NCBI RefSeq assembly: GCF_023238205.1
Contig: NZ_CP096660.1
Span: forward strand, 1 to 64,000
Direction of reading: 5' to 3'
Source: Halorussus limi
GTDB lineage: Archaea > Halobacteriota > Halobacteria > Halobacteriales > Haladaptataceae
Length of the DNA: 64,000 nucleotides
Positions within the stretch are counted from its first letter, which is position 1. Each line of letters opens with the position of its first letter. A model generated the notes under the pieces. The model did no database searches and was not told the origin of the DNA. It saw only the letters and a program-made list of their open reading frames with translations. Below, one piece after another: positions 41,690 through 50,618 of this stretch. A program made the position numbers and the translations under genes.

Positions 41690-42331
41690 CTACTCTGATG
41701 GCGTTATCTTCCCGTTGTTCAGGTACACCGACGCGGGGCCCGTGACGCTGAACTCGACCATCTCCGTGCTGAACTCGTAGGCGTCGGCCCCTCGTTTCGG
41801 GCCGACGTGGCCGTAGGCGGACGTGCCCGCCACGCGCTCCTCCTCCGAAGAGGTCAGTTTCCCGACCCAGTCGTCCGCGGTGAACTCGTAGGCGGCCACG
41901 CCGCCGCCGTCGCTCCTGATTTCCAGCACGTCCGACCCCGGACCGCCGGGGATGTCGTCGGCGGTGACGGCGTCGGGGAGCGGCGGGTAGTCGTCGTCAG
42001 CGATGTCCTCGCCGTCCCGCGCGATGCTCGCCGGGCCGTTCAGACTGAGCGCCGTCAACTCGCCGGTGTACTCGAAGGTGTCCGTCCCGCGCTCGGGCCC
42101 GACCCACCCGTATCCGCGCGTCCCGTCTACCGTGTCGGTCCGGGAGTTTTCGGTCTTCGACAGCGACCCGCTGACTGTGAATTCGTAGACGGCGACCCCG
42201 CCGCCGTCGCTCTCGACGGTGAGTTCGCGGCGGGTCTCCGTCGGTGCGTCTCGTCGCAGGCCCTCGACTCCGAGGAGTCCCGCGGCGGCCCGTTTCACGA
42301 ACCTGCGTCGCGTTCGCGGTCCCCGACCCAT
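41690..42331 (-). CDS. Tat-exported protein with an internal domain duplication
   Basis: A 213-residue protein with a Tat signal (GPRTRRRFVKRAAAGLLG), an extended part, then two copies of a beta-rich module. Copy 1 has SDGGGVAVYEFTVSG...GYGWVGPERGTDTFEYTG...LNGPASI, and copy 2 has SDGGGVAAYEFTADD...YGHVGPKRGADAYEFST...VTGPASV. Each module is about 65 residues, linked by a Pro/Asp-rich stretch. Family not recognised. The conserved GWVGPERG-type loop may form a binding site. It lies at the edge of the oxidase cluster, and its role is unknown. Confidence 0.65.
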   Translation of the reverse strand: MGRGPRTRRRFVKRAAAGLLGVEGLRRDAPTETRRELTVESDGGGVAVYEFTVSGSLSKTENSRTDTVDGTRGYGWVGPERGTDTFEYTGELTALSLNGPASIARDGEDIADDDYPPLPDAVTADDIPGGPGSDVLEIRSDGGGVAAYEFTADDWVGKLTSSEEERVAGTSAYGHVGPKRGADAYEFSTEMVEFSVTGPASVYLNNGKITPSE

Positions 42332-42391
42332 GTTCGGTTCCACGACGACCGGCGGGTTAACGCTACGGAACTGACAGCCTGCGGAGGGTAC

Positions 42392-42655
42392 TCAGAGTAT
42401 CGAGTACGCCGCGGCCGTCGTCAGCGCGAGCGCCGCGAGCAGGCCGACGAACATCGTGAACGTCACCGAGCGGGGTTCCCACTTGAGGTGCTGGTAGTAC
42501 CACGCGACCATCAGCGCCTTCACGAACGAGAGGCCGATGATTATCCAGAAGGCAGTCCAGTAGGCCAGTCCGCTCGACTGCTCGACCACGACCTGCGCGG
42601 TCGCGAAGACGAACAACACGACGTAAATCGCGGTGTACAGTTTGAGTCGGGTCAT
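42392..42655 (-). CDS. Cytochrome c oxidase subunit IV (prokaryotic type)
   Basis: An 87-residue protein with three transmembrane segments matching the bacterial/archaeal subunit IV family: YTAIYVVLFVFATAQVVVE, AFWIIIGLSFVKALMVAWYYQHLKWE (the signature) and FTMFVGLLAALALTTAAAY. It follows the fused subunit I-III gene by 36 bases on the same strand. It stabilises CuB during assembly in bacterial homologues. Confidence 0.88.
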   Translation of the reverse strand: MTRLKLYTAIYVVLFVFATAQVVVEQSSGLAYWTAFWIIIGLSFVKALMVAWYYQHLKWEPRSVTFTMFVGLLAALALTTAAAYSIL

Positions 42656-42691
42656 AGTTTTGTCGGTGATTTTGTCAGGCGGTTTCGGTCG

Positions 42692-45223
42692 TCACAGGAT
42701 GTAGAACAGCGGGAACAGGAACAGCCACACGATGTCCACGAAGTGCCAGTACAGTCCGAAGTACTCCACCGGTTCGTCGTCGCCGTCGAGGTACGCCCCG
42801 TTCCACGCGCGTACGAGGAGATACAGCGTCACCACCAGTCCCGCGACGACGTGGAGGCCGTGGAGACCCGTGGTCAGGTAGAACGTCGAGGAGGCGACGT
42901 TCGTCCCGATGTCCCACCCGTGGGGGAACGCCTCGGTGTGGACGTGGAACAGGTGGAGCCACTCCAAGGCCTTGTTCACGAGGAACGCGACCCCGAGGAC
43001 GAACGTCGTCGCGAGCGACCCGACCAGCCCCCAGCGACTCCTCTTCTCGGCGGCCACGAGCGCGAGGACGACCGTGAAACTGCTCGTGAGCAGGATGTAG
43101 GTGTTGATGAGTCCCGGCAGCGGGACGTGGGCCTCAGGAATCAGGTGGTGCCAGTTCGTCCACCCCTCGGCGACCCGGATGAAGGCGTACGAACCGACGA
43201 ACGCGCCGAACAGCACCACGTCGCTCGCGAGGAATATCCAGACGCCGAGTTTCGTGTTCTCGATGGCCTCGAACGGCCAACTCTCGCCGAACGGACCGGT
43301 CGGCGCGTGGAACGTCTCGTTCGCCATCCGGACCAGCGCGGCGAGGCCGCCGAGCAGGCCGCCCGCGGTCAGCGCGACGTAGAACCCGCCTTCGACTCCC
43401 GCGGGGTAGCTTCCCTGCTGGAGGCCCGACAGGCCGAGCAGGAGGACGAACGACGCGACGCCGACCGCGAACGGCCAGACGCTCGCGTGGCTCTCGGGTT
43501 CGTCGTCCTCCCGGACCTGCACCGCACCGGTGCCGCCGTCGGCCTCTACTTCGCCCCCGTCCGCGGCCCGACCGGGACCCCGCCGGAACTCCAGCGACCC
43601 GCTGGAGAAGGAGGGCTTGCCGGGGAAGTTCTCGAGGGGCGGCGGCGAGGGTATCGCCCACTCGGTCGTGGTCGAGTACTGCCACGGGTTGTCGTCGGCG
43701 TCCTCGCCGGTCCAGAGGCTCCGACTCAGGTTGTAGAACATCACGAGGAACGACGCGCCCAGGAGGAACCCGCCGACGGTGGCGAGTCGGTGCCACCCGA
43801 CGAACGCCTCGGGGTAGACGAAGTCCCGGCGCGGGGTCTCCCACGCGACGAACATCGGGAAGTAGAGCAGGTTGAACCCGACGAAGTAGAGCGCGAAGTG
43901 GACCTTCCCGAGGAACTCGTCGTACATCTTGCCCGTCATCTTCGGGTACCAGTAGTAGAGACCGCCCACCAGCGCGGTCACGCCGCCGACCATCACGTAG
44001 TGGAAGTGCGCGACGACCCAGTAGGTGCCCCGGAACTCGTAGTCCAAGACGACCGCCCCGAGGAAGACGCCCGTGATGCCCCCGAGGATGAACAGCACCA
44101 GCGCGCCGAACGAGAAGAGGAACGGCGTCGTGAAGCGCACTTTCCCCTTGACGAGGGTGTAGATGAGCGCGAACACCATCAGGTCGAAGGGCAGCGAGAT
44201 GCCGATGGTGGTCGCCATGAACAGCGTCTTTATCTGGAGGTTGATGCTCGTCAGGAACATGTGGTGCATCCAGACGAGGAAGCTCTGGAGCGCGACCAGC
44301 ACCATCGCCGCGATGAACCACTTCCGGCCGACGAGGCGCTTTCCGGTGAACGTCTGGAAGCACTCGGCCATCACGCCGAGCGCCGGGAAGAAGACGATGT
44401 ACACCTCGGGGTGGCCGAAGAACCAGAACAGGTGCGCCCAGAGCAGCGACCCGGCGTGACCGGTCGCCGCGAAGTACTGGGTGCCGAACAGGCGGTCGGC
44501 CGAGAGAATCATCAGCGCCGCCAGCAGGGCGGCGAACGCGAACAGCATCATCCACGTCGTCAGGAGGATTGTCCACGTGAACAGCGGCATGCGCCGGAGC
44601 GTCAGTCCCTCGGCGCGCATCCGGTGCATCGTCGTCAGGAAGTTCACCGACCCGACCGTCACCGACGCGGTGAACATCACGAGCGCCAGCACCGCGGTGC
44701 TCGCGCCGATGTTCGGCGTGTACACCGGGAGGTTGAGCGGCGCGTACATCGTCCACCCGCCCGCGAAGGTGCCGCCTTGGAAGAACGACACTCCGAGCAG
44801 AATCCCCGAGAAGAGGTAGAGCCAGTACGACAGCGCGTTGAGTCGCGGGAACGCGAGGTCCTTCGCGCCGATCTGAAGCGGGACGACGTAGTTCGCGAAC
44901 CCGAACGCGAACGGCGAGAGGAACCAGAACACCATGATGAGACCGTGGGCCGAGACGGCCTGATTGTACTGGAGCGGTTCGAGGAGCGTCGCGCCGGGCG
45001 TCCACATCTGGGCGCGAATCAGCAGGGCCATCACGCCCCCGAACACGAGGAAGAAGAGCGCGGTGACGGTGTAGAGGACGCCGATGTCCTTGTGGTTGGT
45101 CGTGACCAGCCACCGCTTGACGCTGGCCGGGTCCGGCAGGTCGTGGTGGTGGTCTGCCCCGTGGGTCGCGTCGGCGTACCCTCCGTCCGGTTCGGTGTCC
45201 GCGTCGTCGGTCGGGGCGCTCAT
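42692..45223 (-). CDS. Fused cytochrome c oxidase subunits I and III
   Basis: An 843-residue fusion of haem-copper oxidase subunit I (about 25-590) and subunit III (about 620-843), as in the haloarchaeal/SoxM-type enzymes. Subunit I has LWAHLFWFFGHPEVYIVFFP, the CuB HH pair VWMHHMFLTSIN and VVAHFHYVMVGG. Subunit III has WIFLASDVVLFGAFVGSYAFIR and LHGLHVVAGLVVTLYLLVRAW. The linker (about 565-610) is Asp/Gly/Glu-rich. The enzyme reduces oxygen and pumps protons across the cytoplasmic membrane. Its ATG overlaps the stop of subunit II (ATGA). Confidence 0.93.
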   Translation of the reverse strand: MSAPTDDADTEPDGGYADATHGADHHHDLPDPASVKRWLVTTNHKDIGVLYTVTALFFLVFGGVMALLIRAQMWTPGATLLEPLQYNQAVSAHGLIMVFWFLSPFAFGFANYVVPLQIGAKDLAFPRLNALSYWLYLFSGILLGVSFFQGGTFAGGWTMYAPLNLPVYTPNIGASTAVLALVMFTASVTVGSVNFLTTMHRMRAEGLTLRRMPLFTWTILLTTWMMLFAFAALLAALMILSADRLFGTQYFAATGHAGSLLWAHLFWFFGHPEVYIVFFPALGVMAECFQTFTGKRLVGRKWFIAAMVLVALQSFLVWMHHMFLTSINLQIKTLFMATTIGISLPFDLMVFALIYTLVKGKVRFTTPFLFSFGALVLFILGGITGVFLGAVVLDYEFRGTYWVVAHFHYVMVGGVTALVGGLYYWYPKMTGKMYDEFLGKVHFALYFVGFNLLYFPMFVAWETPRRDFVYPEAFVGWHRLATVGGFLLGASFLVMFYNLSRSLWTGEDADDNPWQYSTTTEWAIPSPPPLENFPGKPSFSSGSLEFRRGPGRAADGGEVEADGGTGAVQVREDDEPESHASVWPFAVGVASFVLLLGLSGLQQGSYPAGVEGGFYVALTAGGLLGGLAALVRMANETFHAPTGPFGESWPFEAIENTKLGVWIFLASDVVLFGAFVGSYAFIRVAEGWTNWHHLIPEAHVPLPGLINTYILLTSSFTVVLALVAAEKRSRWGLVGSLATTFVLGVAFLVNKALEWLHLFHVHTEAFPHGWDIGTNVASSTFYLTTGLHGLHVVAGLVVTLYLLVRAWNGAYLDGDDEPVEYFGLYWHFVDIVWLFLFPLFYIL

Positions 45224-46017
45224 GCGACTGCCCTCCGCACGTTCGGCGCGCCCGCCGCGTTCGGCGCTTCCGGCGGTGCGTCGAGCGCGGAGCTATTCGA
45301 ACTCGACGCGTTCTCGTACCACGACCGGTACTCGTCGGGTTCCATCACCACGACCTCAGCGGTCATGTACGAGTGGCCGGCGCCGCACAACTCGAAGCAT
45401 CGGGCCTCGTAGCTCCCCGTCTCGTTCGCGAGGAACCACGTGTCCGTCGTCTGCCCCGGAATGGCGTCGGTCTTCACCCGTAACTCCGGCACGCCGAACG
45501 TGTGAAACACGTCCTCGGAGGTCACGCTGAGGTGAATCGTCTGCCCTTCGGGCACGCGCAGGGTGTTGGACGTGTGTCCGTTCGGGTAGACGAACTCCCA
45601 TCCGAACCGGAAGCCGACGACTTCGATTTCCACGTCTTCCTCGCCGTCACCCGGCGGATTCTTCTCGACGTACAACAGGGTTCCGTAGGTCCACGCGATG
45701 AGCGACACCACGATTATCGTACTCAGTCCGAACGAGAGGAACAGTTTCCGACCCCCGCCGCCGCCCGACGGGAGTTCGCCGACCCTCGGCGCGTCGTCGC
45801 CCCGCGCGTCGCCCGCCGGCACATCGTCGTCCCGGTACTTGTAGGCGTTGTACACCATGTAGCCGACGACGACGACGCCCACGAGCGTCCCCAACACCAG
45901 AAACACCGTGAATATCTGACGGAACACCTCTACCCGCGTCCCCTTCGGTACGATTCCAGACTGGAGCGGTCCGAACACTCCGGCGGGGAGGAACAACTCT
46001 CCGACCGACGGGTTCAT
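45220..46017 (-). CDS. coxB: Cytochrome c oxidase subunit II
   Basis: A 265-residue protein with two N-terminal helices (about 30-55 and 95-115) and a C-terminal cupredoxin domain with the dinuclear CuA ligands in CFELCGAGHSYM (C-X3-C-X3-H-X2-M) and an upstream His (FHTFGVPELRV). It accepts electrons from a cupredoxin donor such as halocyanin and passes them to subunit I. The ATG at 46017 is the first suitable start. It precedes the fused subunit I-III gene and overlaps it by four bases. Confidence 0.92.
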   Translation of the reverse strand: MNPSVGELFLPAGVFGPLQSGIVPKGTRVEVFRQIFTVFLVLGTLVGVVVVGYMVYNAYKYRDDDVPAGDARGDDAPRVGELPSGGGGGRKLFLSFGLSTIIVVSLIAWTYGTLLYVEKNPPGDGEEDVEIEVVGFRFGWEFVYPNGHTSNTLRVPEGQTIHLSVTSEDVFHTFGVPELRVKTDAIPGQTTDTWFLANETGSYEARCFELCGAGHSYMTAEVVVMEPDEYRSWYENASSSNSSALDAPPEAPNAAGAPNVRRAVA

Positions 46018-46113
46018 GCTACGTGACAACAATCTTCATGCACTTATCGGTTTCCCACAAACTTTCGTGATGTAACGGGAACGCTTTTGCATTGTCGAAT
46101 GGTATCGTATCAC

Positions 46114-46644
46114 ATGAGTGGGGACGAATCAGAGTTCACGACCGAACTGACCGAAGACGTAACCGAGGGGACGGAACCGGACTTCGACCACTTGTGGGGA
46201 ATCGTCGTCGACGGCTTCATCGGTGCGGTCGGCGGACTGGTGGGAACCGGCGCGTTGACCATCGGTCTCCTCATCGCCGCGTCGCTGAACGCGTTTCAGA
46301 TAGAGAGCTTCGGAACGCTGGCCGAACTGACGGGGTTCAACGCCGTCCTGCCGCTGAGTCCGACCGCGGTCGGCTACGTCCTGTTCCTGTTGACCGGGAT
46401 GGTGATGTGGCCGCTCCTGTTCGCCTCCATCGGAGCGTACCTGCCGGGCGACAAGTACGCTACGAAGGGCGTCCCGTTCGGATTCGTTCTGTGGACGGGG
46501 TTCGCGCCCGCCTTCTACGAGGGGTACACCGGACTGGCGATGGTGCTCTACTTGGCGCTGACCCTCGGCGCGCACTTCTCGTACGGGTTCACGCTCGGGG
46601 CCGTCTTCGACTACCTCGGCGACCGCCCGCAGACGCTGGTGTGA
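46114..46644 (+). CDS. Four-helix membrane protein beside the cox cluster
   Basis: A 176-residue protein with an acidic N terminus and four transmembrane segments (FIGAVGGLVGTGALTIGLLIAAS, VGYVLFLLTGMVMWPLLFAS, GFVLWTGFAPAFYEGYTGLA, ALTLGAHFSYGFTLGAVFDYL). It is divergent from coxB with a 96-base gap that holds both promoters. Proteins of this type accompany haloarchaeal cox genes. I recall them annotated as DUF6789, though I am not certain. Function unknown. Confidence 0.7.
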   Translation: MSGDESEFTTELTEDVTEGTEPDFDHLWGIVVDGFIGAVGGLVGTGALTIGLLIAASLNAFQIESFGTLAELTGFNAVLPLSPTAVGYVLFLLTGMVMWPLLFASIGAYLPGDKYATKGVPFGFVLWTGFAPAFYEGYTGLAMVLYLALTLGAHFSYGFTLGAVFDYLGDRPQTLV

Positions 46645-46913
46645 GTCGAGGCGGGGTCTCGCACTTCGACTCCTACCTCTTTTTCCGCACGCGACTAGCC
46701 CGGAGGGCACTCTCTGGCCCTAAACCGGCGAGTAATCAAGCGCCGGAACGGTGCTGGCGAGGTTCGGTCTTTAGCCAATTCCCTATATCGTAATACAGTT
46801 TATCTGCTATGGCTCGAACAACCGCCGATTCGCCGTGGGGACAACAGTCCACAGCGGACCGTTATCTCCACGGAACCATAAGTAATAAGAAAGAACTGCC
46901 GAGAAGGGCGTGT
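46645..46913. other. Gap between cox cluster and recombinase leader
   Basis: The gap holds a short T-run (CTCTTTTTCC near 46679) that could terminate the upstream gene, and two TATA-like boxes: CTATATCG (about 46784-46791) and AAGTAATAAG (46880-46889). The second is 29 bases before the ATG at 46914. Confidence 0.45.
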
Positions 46914-47024
46914 ATGGTGGTCTTGAAATCGCGGTTCCGCTCGTCGCACGGGCTTGTCCCCCGGATTCGGCGCGACGGTCGCCGTCCGACCGATGACGCG
47001 TCGGCGAGAGGTGGGAAAGCGTGA
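46914..47024 (+). CDS. Possible 36-residue leader peptide of the recombinase gene
   Basis: A short ORF starting at ATG 46914 encodes a basic peptide (MVVLKSRFRSSHGLVPRIRR...) and ends with a TGA that overlaps the GTG of the recombinase-like gene (GTGA). Because the best TATA-like box is 29 bases before this ATG, a leaderless transcript would begin here, and the recombinase would be translated by coupling. The peptide is Arg-rich and could bind DNA, or be only a leader. Confidence 0.4.
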   Translation: MVVLKSRFRSSHGLVPRIRRDGRRPTDDASARGGKA

Positions 47025-48283
47025 CCGAATCGGCCGACGACCCGTTCGCGGACGTGCGCTGGACGACCTGCTCGCTCGACGACTTCCGGGACCTCTACTG
47101 GGAAATCGTCGCCCCGCGACTCCGTGCGGAGGGTCGGGACCCCGAGACCGACCGGCCGACCCACCGCTGGTTCCGCGAGGAGGGACTCCGGGCCTTCCTC
47201 GCGGCCCTCCGCCGCCACCACGGCCGCTCGTTCGGCGATTTCTGGCGCGAGGACCTCGGACTCGGCGGTGACGAGGGCTACGACTGGGCGACCGACCACG
47301 ACGAGACGCGCGATGCGCTGGAGACGTTTCTCGACCGGCGTCGTCGTCGCCACTCGCTCCGCGAATCGACGATAGAGGCCAAGCGCAGGCGGTTGAACGC
47401 CTACGTCCTCGCCTACCGCGAAGCGAACGACACCGGCGACCTGCTCTCGCCGGTCGCCCGCGATTCGGAAACCCCGACTCACGAGGCAGTTCACGCCTGT
47501 TACGCCGCCTTCGACTGGATAAACGCCCGGGAGTACAGCGCCAGAACGAAGGCCCGCGTCCGGAGCGTCGTCGACGGGTGGTACCAGCACCTCGTCGGCC
47601 GCCGACTCGCCGCGGTGAACCCGGCGACTGGTCTCTACGACGAGTTCAAGTGGCAGGTCGAGTCGTCGGACCCCTCTCCGCTCTCTCACTCTCACGTGCG
47701 CGCTCTCGTGCGCGCGGCCGACTCCCCTCGCGAGCGTCTGCTGGTCGTCGCGCTCGCGGCGTGGGGACTCCGGGCGAACGAGGTCGCCAGCCTCCACGTC
47801 TCCCAGTTCGTCCGGGACGTGGGCGAGGACGAGGCCCCCTACGTCACCTTCGCCGAGCGCAAGAACGGGCCGGGCGAGGTAAACCTCGTCTACGGTCTCG
47901 ACGCGCTCGACGCCAGACTCGACGAACTCGCCGCTCGCGAGGAGTGGTCGGGTTACCTCTTTCCCTCCTCCCGGGGCGCGGACCCCCACGCGACCCGCGA
48001 AACCGTCTGGTCGTGGTTTCGAGAGTTGGCCGAGCGCGCGGACCTGCCCGAGAGAATCGACGGCGAGCGCCCGAGTCCACAGCTCTGTCGGCGCTACTGG
48101 TACGACACGTACACCTCCGTCCTCGAAGCGGTGCTGGAGGGGTTGGAAGACATCGCCGCCGAGCAGGGGAGCGACGACCCGCGCGTCGTCCTCTCGAACT
48201 ACCTCTCCGAGGAGCGTTCGCGGAAAGTTCGGCGGGAGTTCATGCGGTCGGAACTGGCCGAGGCGTTCGAGGGCAGCGTGTAA
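47021..48283 (+). CDS. Divergent tyrosine recombinase/integrase-like protein
   Basis: A 420-residue protein with an N-terminal SAM-like core-binding region (about 70-210) and a C-terminal catalytic-like domain. Recognisable landmarks are the box I arginine R251 in AAWGLRANEVASLHVSQF, a lysine K281 in AERKNGPGEV, the box II region SPQLCRRYW with R357 but Gln in place of the usual His, and a candidate nucleophile Y394 in VVLSNYLSEER. The second conserved His/Trp is not present. The gene is not flanked by an obvious att site, tRNA or other mobile genes. It could be a domesticated recombinase. Confidence 0.62.
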   Translation: MTESADDPFADVRWTTCSLDDFRDLYWEIVAPRLRAEGRDPETDRPTHRWFREEGLRAFLAALRRHHGRSFGDFWREDLGLGGDEGYDWATDHDETRDALETFLDRRRRRHSLRESTIEAKRRRLNAYVLAYREANDTGDLLSPVARDSETPTHEAVHACYAAFDWINAREYSARTKARVRSVVDGWYQHLVGRRLAAVNPATGLYDEFKWQVESSDPSPLSHSHVRALVRAADSPRERLLVVALAAWGLRANEVASLHVSQFVRDVGEDEAPYVTFAERKNGPGEVNLVYGLDALDARLDELAAREEWSGYLFPSSRGADPHATRETVWSWFRELAERADLPERIDGERPSPQLCRRYWYDTYTSVLEAVLEGLEDIAAEQGSDDPRVVLSNYLSEERSRKVRREFMRSELAEAFEGSV

Positions 48284-48393
48284 ACTCTATTCCGATATAC
48301 TCAATCCCGTCCGCGCGCGTTCGGTCGAGAGAAAACGAGTCCGGTTGTTTCGGTACAGTACGTCGGCGCGCGTCGGTCGTCGAGGTCCGTCGG

Positions 48394-48594
48394 TCAGGCG
48401 TCGTTCATCCGCTTGGCCGTCGTCTCGCCACACTTCATGCACTCGGTGACGCGGTAGGGTTCCCGCGAGAACTCGGTGTTCTCCTTCTTCTTGCTCTCGG
48501 TCTGGATTTCGATGGTCACGTCGTGGGGTGTCGACTCTTCACATTCCTCGCACATTTCGGTGGTCTCGGCGAACGTCGAATTTTGGGTTGCCAT
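48394..48594 (-). CDS. Zinc-finger protein, small haloarchaeal family
   Basis: A 66-residue acidic protein with CEEC (residues 15-18) and CMKC (about 52-55), spaced for a zinc ribbon, separated by a strand (VTIEIQTESKKKENTEF). I recall a haloarchaeal family (DUF7835) of this pattern. Likely cytoplasmic; function unknown. It is on the opposite strand to the integrase-like and membrane genes around it. Confidence 0.7.
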   Translation of the reverse strand: MATQNSTFAETTEMCEECEESTPHDVTIEIQTESKKKENTEFSREPYRVTECMKCGETTAKRMNDA

Positions 48595-48832
48595 TTGTCT
48601 TCACCCACATCTTCGGAATCCTTCCCTATCAACCGGTAACTCGGTTGAAACGCGTTCCGCGAATTCGAACGGTTGCAACCCCAGTCAATGCGGGATTTTC
48701 TCGCTCGGTGCCGGGCTTTCTGAACCGTTCTCACTTCGTTCGGACCGTTTTGTTCGTCCGACGTTCGTGCGTATCGCCGGCCGAGTTGGAGGTGGCTTTA
48801 CCCTTTTAGGCCCACCCGACGTACCGGACTTC

Positions 48833-50140
48833 GTGTCCGACGACGTTTCCACCGGCGATTTCCCCGGTCGGCGACGGAACGCTGTGCTCGCGTGGGCCGC
48901 GATGCTCGCCATCGCCGCGGCCGCGGCAATCAGTGCAATCAGTGGCGACTACCTCTGGACGGGACTCGGCCTCGCCGCCGTCGTGGTCGCGGCGATACCG
49001 GCGGTCGCGTACCGCCGATGGTCGGCGGCGCTGCCGTGGGAGGTGGTCGCGTTCCTCGCGGTCCCCTACGCGCTCCAGTCGCTCGACCTCTTCCTCCCGC
49101 GGTCGATTGCGACGTATCTGGTCGTCCCGGCGCTCGCGCTGGCAGTCGCGGTCGAGTTCGACGCCTTCACCGCGGTCGAGATGTCCCCCGGATTCGCCGT
49201 CGTCTTCGTCGTCACCGCGACGATGGCCGCTGCGGGCACGTGGGCGGTGGTCCGATGGGTCGCCGACTTGGCGTTCGACACGCAGAACCTGCGGGGTCTC
49301 TACAGCGTGATGTGGTCGCTGGCCGCCGCGACGGGAATCGGCGTCGTCGCCGGCGTCGCTTTCGCCGTGTACTTGCGCCGAGTGGACCGCGAACGACTCG
49401 GGTTTCGGACCGATGACTCGCGCCAGCGCCCGTCGCCGCGCTCGCCGCGGAGCGGGCCGTCTCGGGCCGACGACGGGAACCGGAACGTCGGTGGAACTGA
49501 CCTCCGCGGCCGATTCGGACTGTCCGAACGACGCCAGCGGCAGGTCGTCCGGGGGTTGCAACTCGCACTCGCCGCCGTCCTCATCGTGGGACTCGTCCAG
49601 CGGAGCGTCGGCGTCGTGGTCAACGCCGGCGTCGCCCTCGCGGTGACGGGACTCCCCGGTCTGCTCGAACACGATTACGGACTGCCAATCGACACGGGCC
49701 TGACGCTCTGGATTGTCGTTCCGGTGTTCCTCCACGCCATCGGGTCGTTCGGTCTCTACGACGCCATCGGACTCTGGGACAACCTCACACACACCCTCTC
49801 GTCCTCGCTGGTCGCCGCCGTGGGGTACGCGACGGTCCGGGCCTTCGACGTTCACGACGCCGAGGTCTACTTCCCCCGGAAGTTCGTCGCCGCGTTCATC
49901 CTGATATTCACGATGGCGTTCGGCGTTCTCTGGGAACTGCTGGAGTTCGGTATCGACGGGTTCGCGTCCCAGACCGGGATGGAGAGCATTCTCGCCCAGC
50001 ACGGTCTCGCCAACACGATGACCGACCTCGTGTTCGATTGTCTGGGTGCGTTCGTGGTCGCGGTCTGGGGCGGGGCGTACCTCGCCGGGGTCTCGCGGTC
50101 GCTCGCCGACCGGATGACCGCCGACGGCGAGTCCGAGTGA
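48833..50140 (+). CDS. Multi-pass membrane protein with a C-terminal YjdF/DUF2238-like domain
   Basis: A 435-residue membrane protein starting at GTG 48833. The first part (about 15-190) has five or six transmembrane segments. A linker rich in Arg/Ser/Asp (190-245) follows, then four or more segments (about 255-420). The second half carries LYDAIGLWDNLTHTLSSSLVAAVGYA and TMAFGVLWELLEFGIDGF, which resemble the conserved motifs of the YjdF inner-membrane family. Function unknown. The stop is 50 bases from the next gene on the same strand. Confidence 0.68.
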   Translation: MSDDVSTGDFPGRRRNAVLAWAAMLAIAAAAAISAISGDYLWTGLGLAAVVVAAIPAVAYRRWSAALPWEVVAFLAVPYALQSLDLFLPRSIATYLVVPALALAVAVEFDAFTAVEMSPGFAVVFVVTATMAAAGTWAVVRWVADLAFDTQNLRGLYSVMWSLAAATGIGVVAGVAFAVYLRRVDRERLGFRTDDSRQRPSPRSPRSGPSRADDGNRNVGGTDLRGRFGLSERRQRQVVRGLQLALAAVLIVGLVQRSVGVVVNAGVALAVTGLPGLLEHDYGLPIDTGLTLWIVVPVFLHAIGSFGLYDAIGLWDNLTHTLSSSLVAAVGYATVRAFDVHDAEVYFPRKFVAAFILIFTMAFGVLWELLEFGIDGFASQTGMESILAQHGLANTMTDLVFDCLGAFVVAVWGGAYLAGVSRSLADRMTADGESE

Positions 50141-50190
50141 GTCCTGCCAGTAGTTCTCTAAACCCCGTCGCCGTAGAACGGGGGACACTC

Positions 50191-50598
50191 ATGACCGACG
50201 TTCAGCACCCGTTCTCGAGCGACCGAATAGCGGCCGTCGCCGACGAACGCGGCGTGGACGAGACGGACCTCGACCGAGCGCTCGCCGACGTGCAGGACGC
50301 TATCTCGCGCGGTACCGGCGACGAGTACGAGTACTCCTCCCAGCACAACTACGGATGGCGCGACGAGGAGGCGTACTACCTCTACGGCGACGGCATCTGG
50401 GAGACGCTCCGCGGGGAACTCTCGCTGTCCGAGACGGTCGCCGATGCCGCGCGCGAGGTCCACCGTCGCAAGATGGTGGCGTCGGCCGAGGAGCGTGGCG
50501 AACGAGAGTCCTTCGAGGAGATGCTGGCCGACGAAACCGAACCGCTGGTAGTCGTGGACACCGCGAGCGACCCGCCGCTCTACGGGCAGGACGTGTAG
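50191..50598 (+). CDS. Small acidic hypothetical protein
   Basis: A 135-residue soluble protein starting at ATG 50191. It is mostly helical by composition (IAAVADERGVDETDLDRALADVQDAIS, ETVADAAREVHRRKMVASAEERGERESFEEMLA) with a central aromatic stretch (EYEYSSQHNYGWRDEEAYYLYG). I do not recognise a family. It lies between the membrane protein and the convergent flavoprotein gene. Confidence 0.6.
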   Translation: MTDVQHPFSSDRIAAVADERGVDETDLDRALADVQDAISRGTGDEYEYSSQHNYGWRDEEAYYLYGDGIWETLRGELSLSETVADAAREVHRRKMVASAEERGERESFEEMLADETEPLVVVDTASDPPLYGQDV

Positions 50599-50618
50599 AA
50601 AATCGGCTCGCGTTTCGG

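Noticed and set aside
41807-45412. A 1201-residue plus-strand ORF across the oxidase cluster
   Set aside because: Antisense to fused subunit I-III and coxB. Composition (Arg, Glu, His, Gln) is that of a shadow frame in high-GC DNA.
46809-46913. Longer start of the ORF preceding the recombinase
   Set aside because: A TATA-like box lies inside this stretch (46880-46889), so the shorter ATG at 46914 is more likely if the ORF is used.
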